64,000 bases of DNA from an uncultured Lachnospiraceae bacterium (GTDB lineage: Bacteria; Bacillota; Clostridia; Lachnospirales; Lachnospiraceae), in NCBI GenBank assembly GCA_910589105.1, contig CAJUST010000005.1, positions 1 through 64,000 on the forward strand. The letters run 5' to 3'. Position 1 is the first letter of the stretch. The number at the start of each line of letters is the position of its first letter. A program made the translations under genes and the position numbers. Below the pieces are notes generated by a model. The model saw only the letters and a list, made by a program, of their open reading frames with translations. It was not told the DNA's origin and made no database searches. Positions 43,426 to 52,040 of this stretch are shown here, piece by piece.

Positions 43426-44949
43426 ATGAGTGGAACTACATTAGGGATATTCATCGTCATTATTGCCTATATTACCGGCATGGTAGCCATTGGAGTTTGG
43501 TTTTCCAAAAAAAATAATGATGTAAGTGATTTTTATTTAGGCGGAAGGAAATTAGGGCCTCTTGTGACGGCTATGAGCGCGGAAGCTTCCGACATGAGCA
43601 GTTGGCTCTTAATGGGTCTGCCGGGGCTTGCGTACCTTTCCGGCATTGCAGATCCTGGCTGGACTGCGATTGGGCTTGCCGTCGGAACGTACTTTAACTG
43701 GCTGATTGTCGCAAAACGCCTTCGCCGTTATTCCGCCGTGGCAGGGAACGCAATCACGATACCAGATTTTTTTTCAAACCGCTATCGGGACAAAAGCCAT
43801 ACGCTTCTTGGGATTTCCGCTTTGATTATCGTGATTTTCTTTATTCCATACACAGCTTCCGGCTTTGCCGCATGTGGCAAGCTGTTTTCTAACCTGTTTG
43901 GAGTATCCTATATTCCCGCTATGTTAATCAGCGCCGTCGTTATCGTCGGATATACGGCTTTAGGCGGTTTTTTGGCGGCAAGCGCGACAGACTTTATCCA
44001 AAGCATCGTAATGACTTTAGCATTAATTATTGTTGTCTGCTTTGGCGTTTCGACAGCGGGAGGGCTTGACGCCGTAATGGAAAACGCAAAGGGCCTTTCC
44101 GGATACCTTTCTATGACAAGCGTACATGACGCCGCTTCGAACACCGCGGGAAATTATGGGATTATCAGCATTGTGTCAACATTTGCATGGGGTCTCGGAT
44201 ATTTTGGGATGCCGCATATCCTGCTGCGGTTTATGGCGATTGAAGATGAAAATAAACTAAAGCTTTCAAGACGCGTCGCAAGTATATGGGTTGTGATTTC
44301 CATGGCTGTCGCTATTTTTATTGGAATTGTCGGGTACAGCATGTCCGTTTCCGGCGCATTGGATACATTAAGCGGAACGGATTCGGAGACGCTGATTATT
44401 AAAATTGCCCAGCTTTTAAGCAGTCATGGCGCGCTTTCGGTTATTTTTGCGGGGATAATCCTTGCCGGAATCCTCGCATGTACGATGTCGACGGCAGATT
44501 CACAGCTTTTGGCGGCTTCCTCAAGCATTTCACAAAACATATTAAAAGACGTGCTGCATTTAAAGCTTTCAGAAAAGATGACAATGCTGACTGCCAGATT
44601 GACAGTCGTCATAATTGCAGTGATTGCTGTTTTTATTGCAAAAGATCCGGATAGCTCTGTATTTGGAATCGTATCGTTTGCATGGGCGGGATTTGGAGGA
44701 GCCTTCGGTCCGGTTATGCTGTTTTCCTTATTTTGGCGAAGGACGACCAGAAACGGGGCTCTTGCAGGCATGATATGCGGAGGGGCGATGGTGTTTATCT
44801 GGAAATACCTCGTAAGGCCGATTGGCGGCGCATGGGACGTCTATGAACTGCTTCCGGCGTTTCTAGCGGCAAGTTTGTGCATTATTGTAGTAAGCCTTAT
44901 GTCCAGAATGCCGGAACGTGAAATTTTAGATGAATTTGATTCTATATAA
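43426..44949 (+). CDS. putP: Sodium/proline symporter
   Basis: A 507-residue member of the sodium:solute symporter family, imports proline with Na+. About 13 hydrophobic segments. Diagnostic stretches are YLGGRKLGPLVTAMSAEASDMSSWLLMGLPG (in two parts), ADPGWTAIGLAVGTYFNW, RYRDKSHTLLGI and CTMSTADSQLLAASS. AAAGGAGG is 7 bases before the ATG. It has its own promoter and terminator, so it is monocistronic. Confidence 0.95.
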   Translation: MSGTTLGIFIVIIAYITGMVAIGVWFSKKNNDVSDFYLGGRKLGPLVTAMSAEASDMSSWLLMGLPGLAYLSGIADPGWTAIGLAVGTYFNWLIVAKRLRRYSAVAGNAITIPDFFSNRYRDKSHTLLGISALIIVIFFIPYTASGFAACGKLFSNLFGVSYIPAMLISAVVIVGYTALGGFLAASATDFIQSIVMTLALIIVVCFGVSTAGGLDAVMENAKGLSGYLSMTSVHDAASNTAGNYGIISIVSTFAWGLGYFGMPHILLRFMAIEDENKLKLSRRVASIWVVISMAVAIFIGIVGYSMSVSGALDTLSGTDSETLIIKIAQLLSSHGALSVIFAGIILAGILACTMSTADSQLLAASSSISQNILKDVLHLKLSEKMTMLTARLTVVIIAVIAVFIAKDPDSSVFGIVSFAWAGFGGAFGPVMLFSLFWRRTTRNGALAGMICGGAMVFIWKYLVRPIGGAWDVYELLPAFLAASLCIIVVSLMSRMPEREILDEFDSI

Positions 44950-44960
44950 TTTTCTATGAA

Positions 44961-45008
44961 AAAATACCCTGAAAGCAAATTTCTTCTGCTTTCAGGGTAT
45001 TTATTTTT
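44961..45008 (+). terminator. Terminator of putP
   Basis: A strong stem AAATACCCTGAAAGCA with its complement (44962-44977 and 44987-45002) followed by T-rich sequence. It could also serve the opposing SRP RNA transcript. Confidence 0.85.
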
Positions 45009-45019
45009 CATTTTTTTCT

Positions 45020-45283
45020 TACGGGCATTCTGCTTCGAATCCTAACCCCAAACGTTACCTTCACAGTTAACTCAGTTCAGGCGCCCTTACGGCACACAAG
45101 AGTGTTTACTTAGGGCTGCTCCATTCCTGACCTGACCCGGTTCATAAATTCCTGTTGCGTAAGACCCAAACGTCACCGCCACTTATGAAGGGCAGCTTCA
45201 CAATTAGAAACCCTCGGCAGAATATCACCCCAGCTATAGCGGATTGCTGGTACAAGGTACCGCTGCCACCCCGGCTGCCCGTA
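45020..45283 (-). ncRNA. ffs: Signal recognition particle RNA, large bacterial type
   Basis: About 264 nt. The minus strand contains the SRP helix 8 core, GGGTCAGGTCAGGAATGGAGCAGCCCTAAG in the order expected (quoted here only as its landmarks GTCAGGTC, GGAA and AGCAGCC, around 45105-45140). The 5' and 3' ends pair: ACGGGCA at 45282-45276 with TGCCCGT at 45027-45021, closing the long helix of Gram-positive SRP RNA with an Alu domain. A near-perfect promoter stands directly upstream. It works with Ffh in membrane protein targeting. Confidence 0.88.
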
Positions 45284-45289
45284 GGTTTT

Positions 45290-45318
45290 AGTATAACGAT
45301 TTTTATTTGGATTGTCAA
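45290..45318 (-). promoter_or_regulatory. Promoter of the SRP RNA gene
   Basis: On the minus strand TTGACA (45318-45313), a 17-base spacer and TATACT (45295-45290), placing the transcript start about 7 bases on, at the RNA 5' end. Confidence 0.9.
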
Positions 45319-45515
45319 TCATAAATCGTTTTCGGCAGGAGTTTTCCTACAGATTTTCCTTCCATATTTTAGAATTTTTATTGTGCATATTTTATAGATA
45401 TGATATGATAATATGCAAATTAAACAGACAATCTTCGCAATTTAGAGGCGTGATGAAAGAATGCCTCAATCTCAGGTTTGTCTAAACGATTATTATATTT
45501 CATGGAGGAAAACGA

Positions 45516-47219
45516 ATGGAAAAAGAGAAATTTTTCAAAATGCGTATGCGGCATATCTTTCCTATTCTTATGCTGCTGTTTCTATTTACGTTTTTGGGGA
45601 TTATGCCCGAAACCAAAGTACAGGCCAGCCCTGTTCCACGATCTGATTTGAATAATTTATCCTACACTTTTCCCTCTACAAATGGGGAACTTGTTTCTAC
45701 CACAGCAAATCCCGGTGAAACAACTGTACTGGTTTTTGGCCATACAGACTGCGGATTTACAAGATCCACGTTAAACAGCCTTTCTTCATGTGAATGGATA
45801 AAACGTCCTGATATACGGGTGGTTTTTGTGGACGTTAAAGGACATGACTTAGAAACTGTTTCAAGCTATGCGGACGGATACCAATGCCCGGATCTTATCT
45901 TCTGCCATGATGAAATGTATGAAAATTTTGAAGCGATGTTCGCTTATGCGCAGCTTTTTGGCTTAAATAGCACAAAATATCCATTTATAGTTCTAATTGA
46001 TAAAAATAATAAAGTTAAAAATTATATGCAGGGAGCCAAGAAAGCGGAAGAAATTTTAAACGAAATTAAGAAATTTGAAAATATTGAAGACAGCGGGAGC
46101 CTGACCCCTCCTTCGGGTTCGGATTCCGGCATTGAAAATTTTGCATATGGACTAAAAACGATTGATGGCGCAACTGTTTCCACTAAGGCTACGCCAGACC
46201 AGACGACTGTTTTGCTTTTTGGCTATACGACTTGTGGTTTGACGAAAGGGACTTTAAAAGAGATTGACGGAAGCGATTGGATTAGCCGTTCCGATATCCG
46301 CGTAATTTTCGCAGATACAAAAGGCGCGTCTTTGGAAGAAACAAAGGCGTTTGCCCAAGATTATACAAGCGGGAAAATTATTTTCTGCCACGATGCATCC
46401 TGCCTTAATTTTAACTTTTCATTGACCTACCTTAAACTGGTTGACAAAACAGGCGGGACGTTCCCTTATATTGTCCTGATTGATAAGTATAACAAGATAC
46501 AGCTTATTACATTAGGCCCGAAAACAGCGGCTGAAATTATTACGGAAATCGAAAAAATTGCAAACAAAGATACGAACGCAGGCGGATCTTCAACAGGCGG
46601 TTCCTCTACAGGCGGGAATGACCAAAATACAGGCAACAATCAAAATCCGCCAACTCCTGCTGCATCCGTTTCAAATGTATCCGGACTGAAAGCAAAATCC
46701 ACATCTAAGAATGTTAAACTGACATGGGATTCCGTTTCGAATGCATCCGGATATGTGGTTTATCAATATAATACGCCAAAAAAAGAATGGGAAGAAAAAG
46801 CGTCTCTTGGCGCAGACACTACATCATATACTATAAAGAAACTGTCGCCAAGCATGGAATACCGTTTCGCAGTCAGAGCTTTTATCCAGCTTTCAAATGG
46901 GGAATCCGCCTTTAGCGCGTCTTATTCCTCTCTCGATACGGCAACCGCTCCTAATGCAGTAAAATTTAAAGTGAAGCCGGGCAAGAAAAAAGCAACGGTA
47001 AACTGGACGAAAGTAAAAGGCGCCGACGGATATATCGTGTACTATAAAACAAAGGCAAAAGGCTCTTGGAAAAAGTTAAAAAGCACAAAATCCACTAGCT
47101 ACACGAAAAAGAAACTGAAATCCGGAAAAACATATTATTTTACCGTAAAGGCAATTAAGAAATATAATAAAGAAACTTACGCCAGCAGTTTCACTTCAAA
47201 AAAAGTGAAAATTAAATAA
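45516..47219 (+). CDS. Secreted protein with two thioredoxin-like domains and two fibronectin III-like domains
   Basis: A 567-residue exported protein. The signal peptide covers residues 1-37 (hydrophobic core PILMLLFLFTFLGIM, cut after VQA). Two tandem thioredoxin/redoxin-like domains cover about 48-188 and 207-345. Each starts with a beta strand and a Cys at the active-site turn, FGHTDCGFT (Cys79) and FGYTTCGLT (Cys240), and each has the PFIVLIDK or PYIVLIDK strand of TlpA-type domains. In both, the second Cys of CxxC is Thr. A Ser/Gly/Asn linker leads to two FnIII-like domains (about 388-470, 474-567), the last very Lys-rich. Function unknown. GGAGG precedes the ATG. Confidence 0.8.
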   Translation: MEKEKFFKMRMRHIFPILMLLFLFTFLGIMPETKVQASPVPRSDLNNLSYTFPSTNGELVSTTANPGETTVLVFGHTDCGFTRSTLNSLSSCEWIKRPDIRVVFVDVKGHDLETVSSYADGYQCPDLIFCHDEMYENFEAMFAYAQLFGLNSTKYPFIVLIDKNNKVKNYMQGAKKAEEILNEIKKFENIEDSGSLTPPSGSDSGIENFAYGLKTIDGATVSTKATPDQTTVLLFGYTTCGLTKGTLKEIDGSDWISRSDIRVIFADTKGASLEETKAFAQDYTSGKIIFCHDASCLNFNFSLTYLKLVDKTGGTFPYIVLIDKYNKIQLITLGPKTAAEIITEIEKIANKDTNAGGSSTGGSSTGGNDQNTGNNQNPPTPAASVSNVSGLKAKSTSKNVKLTWDSVSNASGYVVYQYNTPKKEWEEKASLGADTTSYTIKKLSPSMEYRFAVRAFIQLSNGESAFSASYSSLDTATAPNAVKFKVKPGKKKATVNWTKVKGADGYIVYYKTKAKGSWKKLKSTKSTSYTKKKLKSGKTYYFTVKAIKKYNKETYASSFTSKKVKIK

Positions 47220-47231
47220 GATCTTTACATC

Positions 47232-47275
47232 AAAAAACGTATCGTCCGTTTTGTTTTTTCAGGACGATACGTTTT
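47232..47275 (+). terminator. Terminator of the thioredoxin/FnIII gene
   Basis: A 14-bp perfect stem AAAACGTATCGTCC (47234-47247) with 47262-47275, ending in TTTT. Confidence 0.85.
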
Positions 47276-47390
47276 AAATTACAAAAATCCCAATTATTTC
47301 AGAATCATTTCAAGATGGAAAGAATACTTCTTCCTAAATCCCTTGCAATTCCTGTTTTTATAAATTTCCTTTACATTCTTTCCAAACAAT

Positions 47391-47920
47391 CTATTTTAAG
47401 TTAAGAATACTGCCGAACAGATCCAATGCCGCATGAACCTCTTTTTGTTTTGTTTCTGTATACCGCTCCATATATTCCCAGTCCGGCGTGTTTTTATTAA
47501 TGGCAGGCAATCGAATAAATTCATTTAACATTTTTGTTTTAGTTGCTGCATCACCCCATGAATACTTTTTTTCGTATGTCGCCCTTATCACCGTAACTAA
47601 GAATAAATATTGATTTTTTGTTACATGTTTCTCTTTTGCCATCAACACAAAATTATGGCTGTCATTCGAAACAAAATCTTTTGCCTGATAGGTAATTGTA
47701 AATGTTTTTCCACCAACAAGTATACAATTTTTATGAATTTTTTATAATCTTTTGCATCAATATGCCCTGCTACGCCATTATTGACGCCGCTGGCTGTCAC
47801 ATATGGAGTTTCCCCGCTTCCATCTTCTACATCTCTAGCCAAAACATTCCCTGTATTTTCTGCCGTAAATAAAGAATCGATCTGAAATTTCTCCCAATTA
47901 TCCGTATTTAGTTTCTTCAT
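47391..47920 (-). pseudogene. Type I-like restriction specificity subunit (half HsdS), frameshifted
   Basis: One target-recognition-domain protein of about 176 residues split over two frames. The first part begins LNTDNWEKFQIDSLF and reads TPYVTASGVNNGVAGHID. The second gives ILVGGKTFTITYQAKDFVSNDSHNF and continues to the stop at 47391. The shift falls at the six-A run (plus-strand T run 47738-47743); seven A residues would restore one frame. It overlaps the methyltransferase end by 23 bases, as in intact M-S pairs. Confidence 0.8.
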
Positions 47921-49418
47921 TTTTCTGCCTTTTTTCTATTCTAATAGTTATCTTTTGTTCTTCTTCGGTTATTTTACTGTCATAAAGAACGGAATCCAGA
48001 AATTTTTCTATAAATTCTTTTGAATCAATGTTCCTTTCAAATAACGTATACTCTAATACTGTTTTCGTAAAATCTTTTTCCAAAAGCCCAACCGTTTGAT
48101 CCGGCATTTGATAAGATAAAGCGTTCTTTGGATCTATGATTTGACGGGTATGATATAGATAATCATTTCCATCATGTATTGCTTTCAACCAATAATCCTC
48201 TTTGCTTTGCCATTTATTGCGGATATCCTGCCTGCCTTTATTTTTTACAGTCTCTAACCCGTCATCTTCCACATAATACCCAATGATATTTTGTCCATTT
48301 TGTGGTTTTCCTGTTTCAAAAATAAAAATTGAAGTCGTGATTCCCACTCCAAAAAACAGATTCTCAGGCATCTTTATAATTGTTTTTAATGTATGATATT
48401 TCAACAAATTTTTTCCACCTGATTTTTCGAGTTTTTTATCTGGGAGGAGAAACGCGCATTTTGTTCCTTTAGGCACACTGTCCATCACGTTTTTTACAAT
48501 CTTCATACAGCCTTATTTTCTTTCATATGGAGGATTCATCAATACTTTTGTTATGTTTTTTTCTTTTATCCATTCACAAGCTTCTTCTTTTCTCGTATCT
48601 AATTGTGTAAGATTCGTTTTCCCATCTTTATGAATTATCATATTTGCGCATGCAAGAGCAAATATTTTCTGAAACATTTCTATCCCAAAAAGCTGATCCA
48701 ATTTTATCTCTGCCGCCTTTTTGGTTTTCACGCCACCCGCTTCTTTTATCATATTACACATTGCTTTTACCAAAAAAGCTCCTGAGCCGCAAGCAGCATC
48801 AAGCACTCTGTCATTCATATCCACATCAATTAAACGATACATAAATAACGTGACATGATCCGGCGTAAATACCTGCCCTGCATTGGACTTTCCCCTATAT
48901 CTGTTAAACTCGTTGAAAAAAATAGCCATGACGTCCTCGCCATTCCAATAATCCGAATGAACCAACTCAGAGATTTCACATACGTCATCTATAAAATAAT
49001 TAATTGCTTCTTGGTTTTCTATCGAAATTTTAATTACAGAATATGTGTCTAATAAAACTTCTAATTTATCATTTTGCCTTTTATCTACAACAATCGCTTT
49101 CGATAATGAATCAAATATCCAGTTTTTAGAGGTATTATATCCCATTGATTTTAAGTTTTTCAGGCCGGGAATGGGAAAATATCTTTGAGCCACTAACGCG
49201 CAGGCTGTAATTATCATGCGATCTTGCAGATCAGTCATTCCAAAATTAAAATGAAGATTATTGTTTATCCTTTGCGTAACTTCATAAATATGTTGTTTGT
49301 CTATTTTATTACTTGTAATTTGTCCGGTTCCCTGCCGGACGCCTGTTTCATTCTCATCGAATCCCAATATTCCCTTTCCGGCATCTCGCACTTGATCTTC
49401 TGTAAGTGTCTTTGCCAT
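47898..49418 (-). pseudogene. Type I-like DNA adenine methyltransferase (HsdM), interrupted by a stop codon
   Basis: An N6-adenine methyltransferase of about 506 codons, read in one frame with a single internal TAA at 48515-48513. The SAM-binding motif is VLDAACGSGAFLVKA, the catalytic motif NPPY lies just before the stop (MNPPYERK), and the post-stop part continues in the same frame with CAFLLPDKKLEKSGG and FFGVGITTSIFIFETG. A TAT-to-TAA change (family usually has KYGC here) would explain it. AGGAGG stands before the ATG at 49418. No HsdR gene is present in the window, so it was perhaps an orphan or BcgI-like system. Confidence 0.85.
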
Positions 49419-49476
49419 TTATGTTATCCTCCTGCTGAATACCTGTTATGAAATATATTCCGCTTTCCTTCTCCGT

Positions 49477-49574
49477 TCTTCCACAAAACATAAAACGCCT
49501 GTAAAACCACTTAATATAAAGGAGATCTATATATCTTTCCTCCGCATTCCCACCACACATTCCGTATGTGTCTA
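49477..49574 (-). repeat. Degenerate copy of the rlmD 3' end and flank
   Basis: On the minus strand this stretch aligns with 51948-52040. Its reading HTECVVGMRRKDI then stop matches the RlmD C-terminus HTECVVWIQRKHI then stop. The similarity continues past the stop (GTTTTA.A.GC.TTTT.TGTTT.GTGGAAGA). Roughly 70 percent identity by eye. The rest of the gap 49419-49761 carries nothing else recognised beyond the hsdM ribosome site. Confidence 0.75.
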
Positions 49575-49761
49575 GGCTACTATGTAAACACAATTTTTCT
49601 GCCCCGTCACTCGTATAGGAACACAATTCTGTGTCATTTGGGCACAGAGAAAAAGGTTTCTTCTTATTTTAATTGAGAGCCTGTGCGACATACAAATTTA
49701 GTAATTCAATTTCGAAAAACGAATATCAGAACCTCTATCTCTAAAAATAAATTTTTTTATA

Positions 49762-50751
49762 TTAACTTATTTCTATTTCCCCTATCTTGCACATTCCTTC
49801 TTCTTCCACCACATCATCTGGATGGATAACAAAACATATCTCTGAAATATTAGCAAGCGCCTCACTTCTCATCTCATCCAAAGTTATACAAAATTTATTT
49901 TCACCATATCCAAGAAAAAATTTAAATGTTTCCAAAATACTATTGTTGTCAGAATACTTAAATTCTACAAAAATCCTTTTCAAAGAATTAGTAAAATTAA
50001 TAACCGTAAATCGGAATTCAGCTTTATCATTAAAGTCTAAATAGCGACATATATCAAGTTTATCTACATACCGCAAGGCCATACTAATAAAATTTGGATA
50101 CTTAACATCTTTTTTCTCGTATGGATTCATATTAAAGTTAAACACTACCATATCTTCTGAAATACTCGTACTAGCAATATCTTCCCGTTGTTTAAAATCA
50201 ATACTATCGTCAAAATAAGCTCCAATTTTCGCCATCTGTAAAATATTCTGCCGTTTTAGAAAAATTTGATCTAAGTCAAAGATAAAAGAATGCAATTTAC
50301 GGTTAATTCCAGTTCCAATTTTCATTCCTCTATCAGCTGACAAATATTCTAAAAAACTATGGACATCTTTTTCATTACTTAAATCTCCGGTCTGTATATT
50401 CGCTATTGGCGTTCCAGACAATGCCTGCCCTTTTTGTACTGGATAAAGAGCAAAAGGAAATATATAATCCTCACCCTTTTTATTCTTCTGACTATATAAA
50501 TATGAGTATGCAACGCCTAACTCAATCATACAAAATTTACTTTTGTAGTATTCTTTACTTATTATCGGTATAAACAAATCACTGTTACTTAATTCACTAA
50601 AAATTATTTCAATGAAATTTTTTCCAATCTTGATGCTTCCACTTTCCGATGAACAAAAAACTTCAATATTGCTACTAACTGCTTCTAAAAACTCCGCAAA
50701 TTTTAATACTACTTCACGATTTTTCGTTGCATGGCTAATAAAAATTCTCAT
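49762..50751 (-). CDS. TIR-domain protein with an uncharacterised C-terminal domain
   Basis: A 329-residue protein, probably an NAD-degrading immune effector. The TIR domain covers about residues 1-140: strand A MRIFISHATKN, FCSSESGSIKIGKNFIEII (BB-loop region), LFIPIISKEYY, and SKFCMIELGVAYSYL with the likely catalytic Glu77 after Cys74. A linker and a helical segment follow. The C-terminal part (about 200-329) is predicted beta-rich (EDMVVFNFNMNPYEKK, RIFVEFKYSDNNSILETF, ICFVIHPDDVVEEEG) and resembles a beta-sandwich sensor. It is AT-rich, intact, and surrounded by broken defence genes. Confidence 0.85.
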   Translation of the reverse strand: MRIFISHATKNREVVLKFAEFLEAVSSNIEVFCSSESGSIKIGKNFIEIIFSELSNSDLFIPIISKEYYKSKFCMIELGVAYSYLYSQKNKKGEDYIFPFALYPVQKGQALSGTPIANIQTGDLSNEKDVHSFLEYLSADRGMKIGTGINRKLHSFIFDLDQIFLKRQNILQMAKIGAYFDDSIDFKQREDIASTSISEDMVVFNFNMNPYEKKDVKYPNFISMALRYVDKLDICRYLDFNDKAEFRFTVINFTNSLKRIFVEFKYSDNNSILETFKFFLGYGENKFCITLDEMRSEALANISEICFVIHPDDVVEEEGMCKIGEIEIS

Positions 50752-50879
50752 AGACTGCTTCTCCTTTTCTTTATATTATCACATAATTCTTATCATCAAA
50801 ACATACCCTTTTTGAACCTGTCAGAATTTCCGACAAGTCAATATTTCATCTATTCTCACACATTATAAATTATTTTTCT

Positions 50880-51682
50880 GTTCCTCATCTAACCATTCTT
50901 TCAATTTTTTTCTGTAACAACTTTTTATCTGGCAGAAATAGTTTATATTCTTTTGCATAAATGTTAGCATTCTCTGGAAGTATCAAATTCACAAGAGCCT
51001 CATCACTCTGCTTGCATAGTAAATACCAATCGTTGGATTTTCATCTTCAACCCTTTCATAACGATCAAAATAATTCACATACATCTTCATCTGTCCTAAA
51101 TCCTGATGTGTAAGTTCATCAATTTTAAAATCTATAAAAACATAGCATCTGAATGGCGTATGTAAAATATCTTACGGTTTTTGTGGAACAGCTCCTTCAT
51201 TTGCCAGCCGCATCACATCATTTTTATCTCTGCTTAATGCAAGCCTTTCATACAAGCTAGAATGACATTGTCTTTTTAAAGTATTTACATTCCTATTCGA
51301 GCGTATCGCCTCGTTCTCATAAAAATCTCTTTCATCCCTGTTTTCTATACGCCTAAGCGCCTGATAATGCGTCCAACTGAGTTTAACAAGGTAAATTGTT
51401 ATATGCCATTTCCAATCGTCCAATTCCCGATTGGATAATTTCATCTTCCCTGTCTTTATATGCCATATAAAGAATCTACTATTTTAGCTCCATATTTTAC
51501 CCTTTCAGAGCCTTATTGTTCCTGTTCAAAATATATCTCCCCAGCAAATAACTTGTTAGTACCGTAATTGCATTTGCCATTTGTCCCATATTGTTTCTGG
51601 CACTATCAATCAACTTCTTTGATTTATCATATAAAGTCTGAAATTCTTTATTATCTATCATTTTCTTTTTTTCATTCTTCAC
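50880..51682 (-). pseudogene. DUF1016 (YhcG-like PDDEXK) nuclease, fragmented
   Basis: Three pieces in order. 51682-51497 gives the N-terminus with KSKKLIDSARNNMGQMANAI and YLLGRYIL. 51444-51172 gives LSWTHYQALRRIENRDERDF and LYERLALSRDK, the hallmark DUF1016 middle. 51170-50880 gives CYVFIDFKIDELTHQDLGQM and MYVNYFDRYERVEDENPTIG, the nuclease C-terminus, followed after another shift by LPENANIYAKEYKL. Stops, frameshifts and an internal deletion separate them; one shift lies at a seven-A run (50905-50911). Non-functional as read. Confidence 0.85.
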
Positions 51683-51801
51683 TCTTGCACCTCCAAATAG
51701 TATCTTAACTATACATAGTTAGTATTATATGATTGCTTTAGATAAGCAACATAAGTATTGAAATTATATATCTCCTTTTCGGTAAGCATTCCAAATATCA
51801 T

Positions 51802-51830
51802 TCAGTTGTTCGGAAATTCCGAACAACTGA
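51802..51830. repeat. Perfect palindrome upstream of the DUF1016 remnant
   Basis: Arms of 14 bp (TCAGTTGTTCGGAA, 51802-51815, and its complement 51817-51830) around a single A. No T run follows. Its core GGAAATTCC resembles a weaker near-palindrome at about 50819-50837 (TGTCAGAATTTCCGACA). Possible operator or recombination site. The surrounding gap 51683-51996 otherwise holds only the rlmD-end copies. Confidence 0.6.
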
Positions 51831-51862
51831 TTTGTCCTCTCATGTTTTCTTAATTAAACAAA

Positions 51863-51893
51863 TTCCTTTGTATCCCCACACCCCACATCAACC
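51863..51893 (-). repeat. Short third copy of the rlmD 3' end
   Basis: On the minus strand, GTGGGGTGTGGGGATACAAAGGAA resembles the rlmD end GCGTGGTGTGGATACAAAGGAA; the 13-mer GGATACAAAGGAA is identical to 52007-52019, 144 bp away. Confidence 0.6.
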
Positions 51894-51947
51894 ACCGCCG
51901 AAACCTCGAAATACTTCTCAATCCTCTTATTCCGATTCCCCACTTCA

Positions 51948-52040
51948 TCTTCCACAAACACAAAATGCTTATAAAACTGCCGAAAACAAAGCACTTCTAG
52001 ATATGTTTCCTTTGTATCCACACCACGCATTCTGTGTGTA
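51948..52040 (-). repeat. Authentic rlmD 3' end and flank (reference copy)
   Basis: Last codons of rlmD (HTECVVWIQRKHI) plus about 50 bases of 3' flank. This is the parent sequence of the degenerate copies at 49477-49574 and 51863-51893. Confidence 0.7.

Noticed and set aside
45020..45283. T-box or other riboswitch ahead of the secreted protein gene
   Set aside because: The signal is on the minus strand, has a promoter at its own 5' end, paired termini and SRP helix 8 landmarks, so SRP RNA fits better.
49354..49626. 90-residue ORF upstream of hsdM
   Set aside because: It is out of frame with hsdM, overlaps its start and is composed of the degenerate rlmD 3'-end copy.
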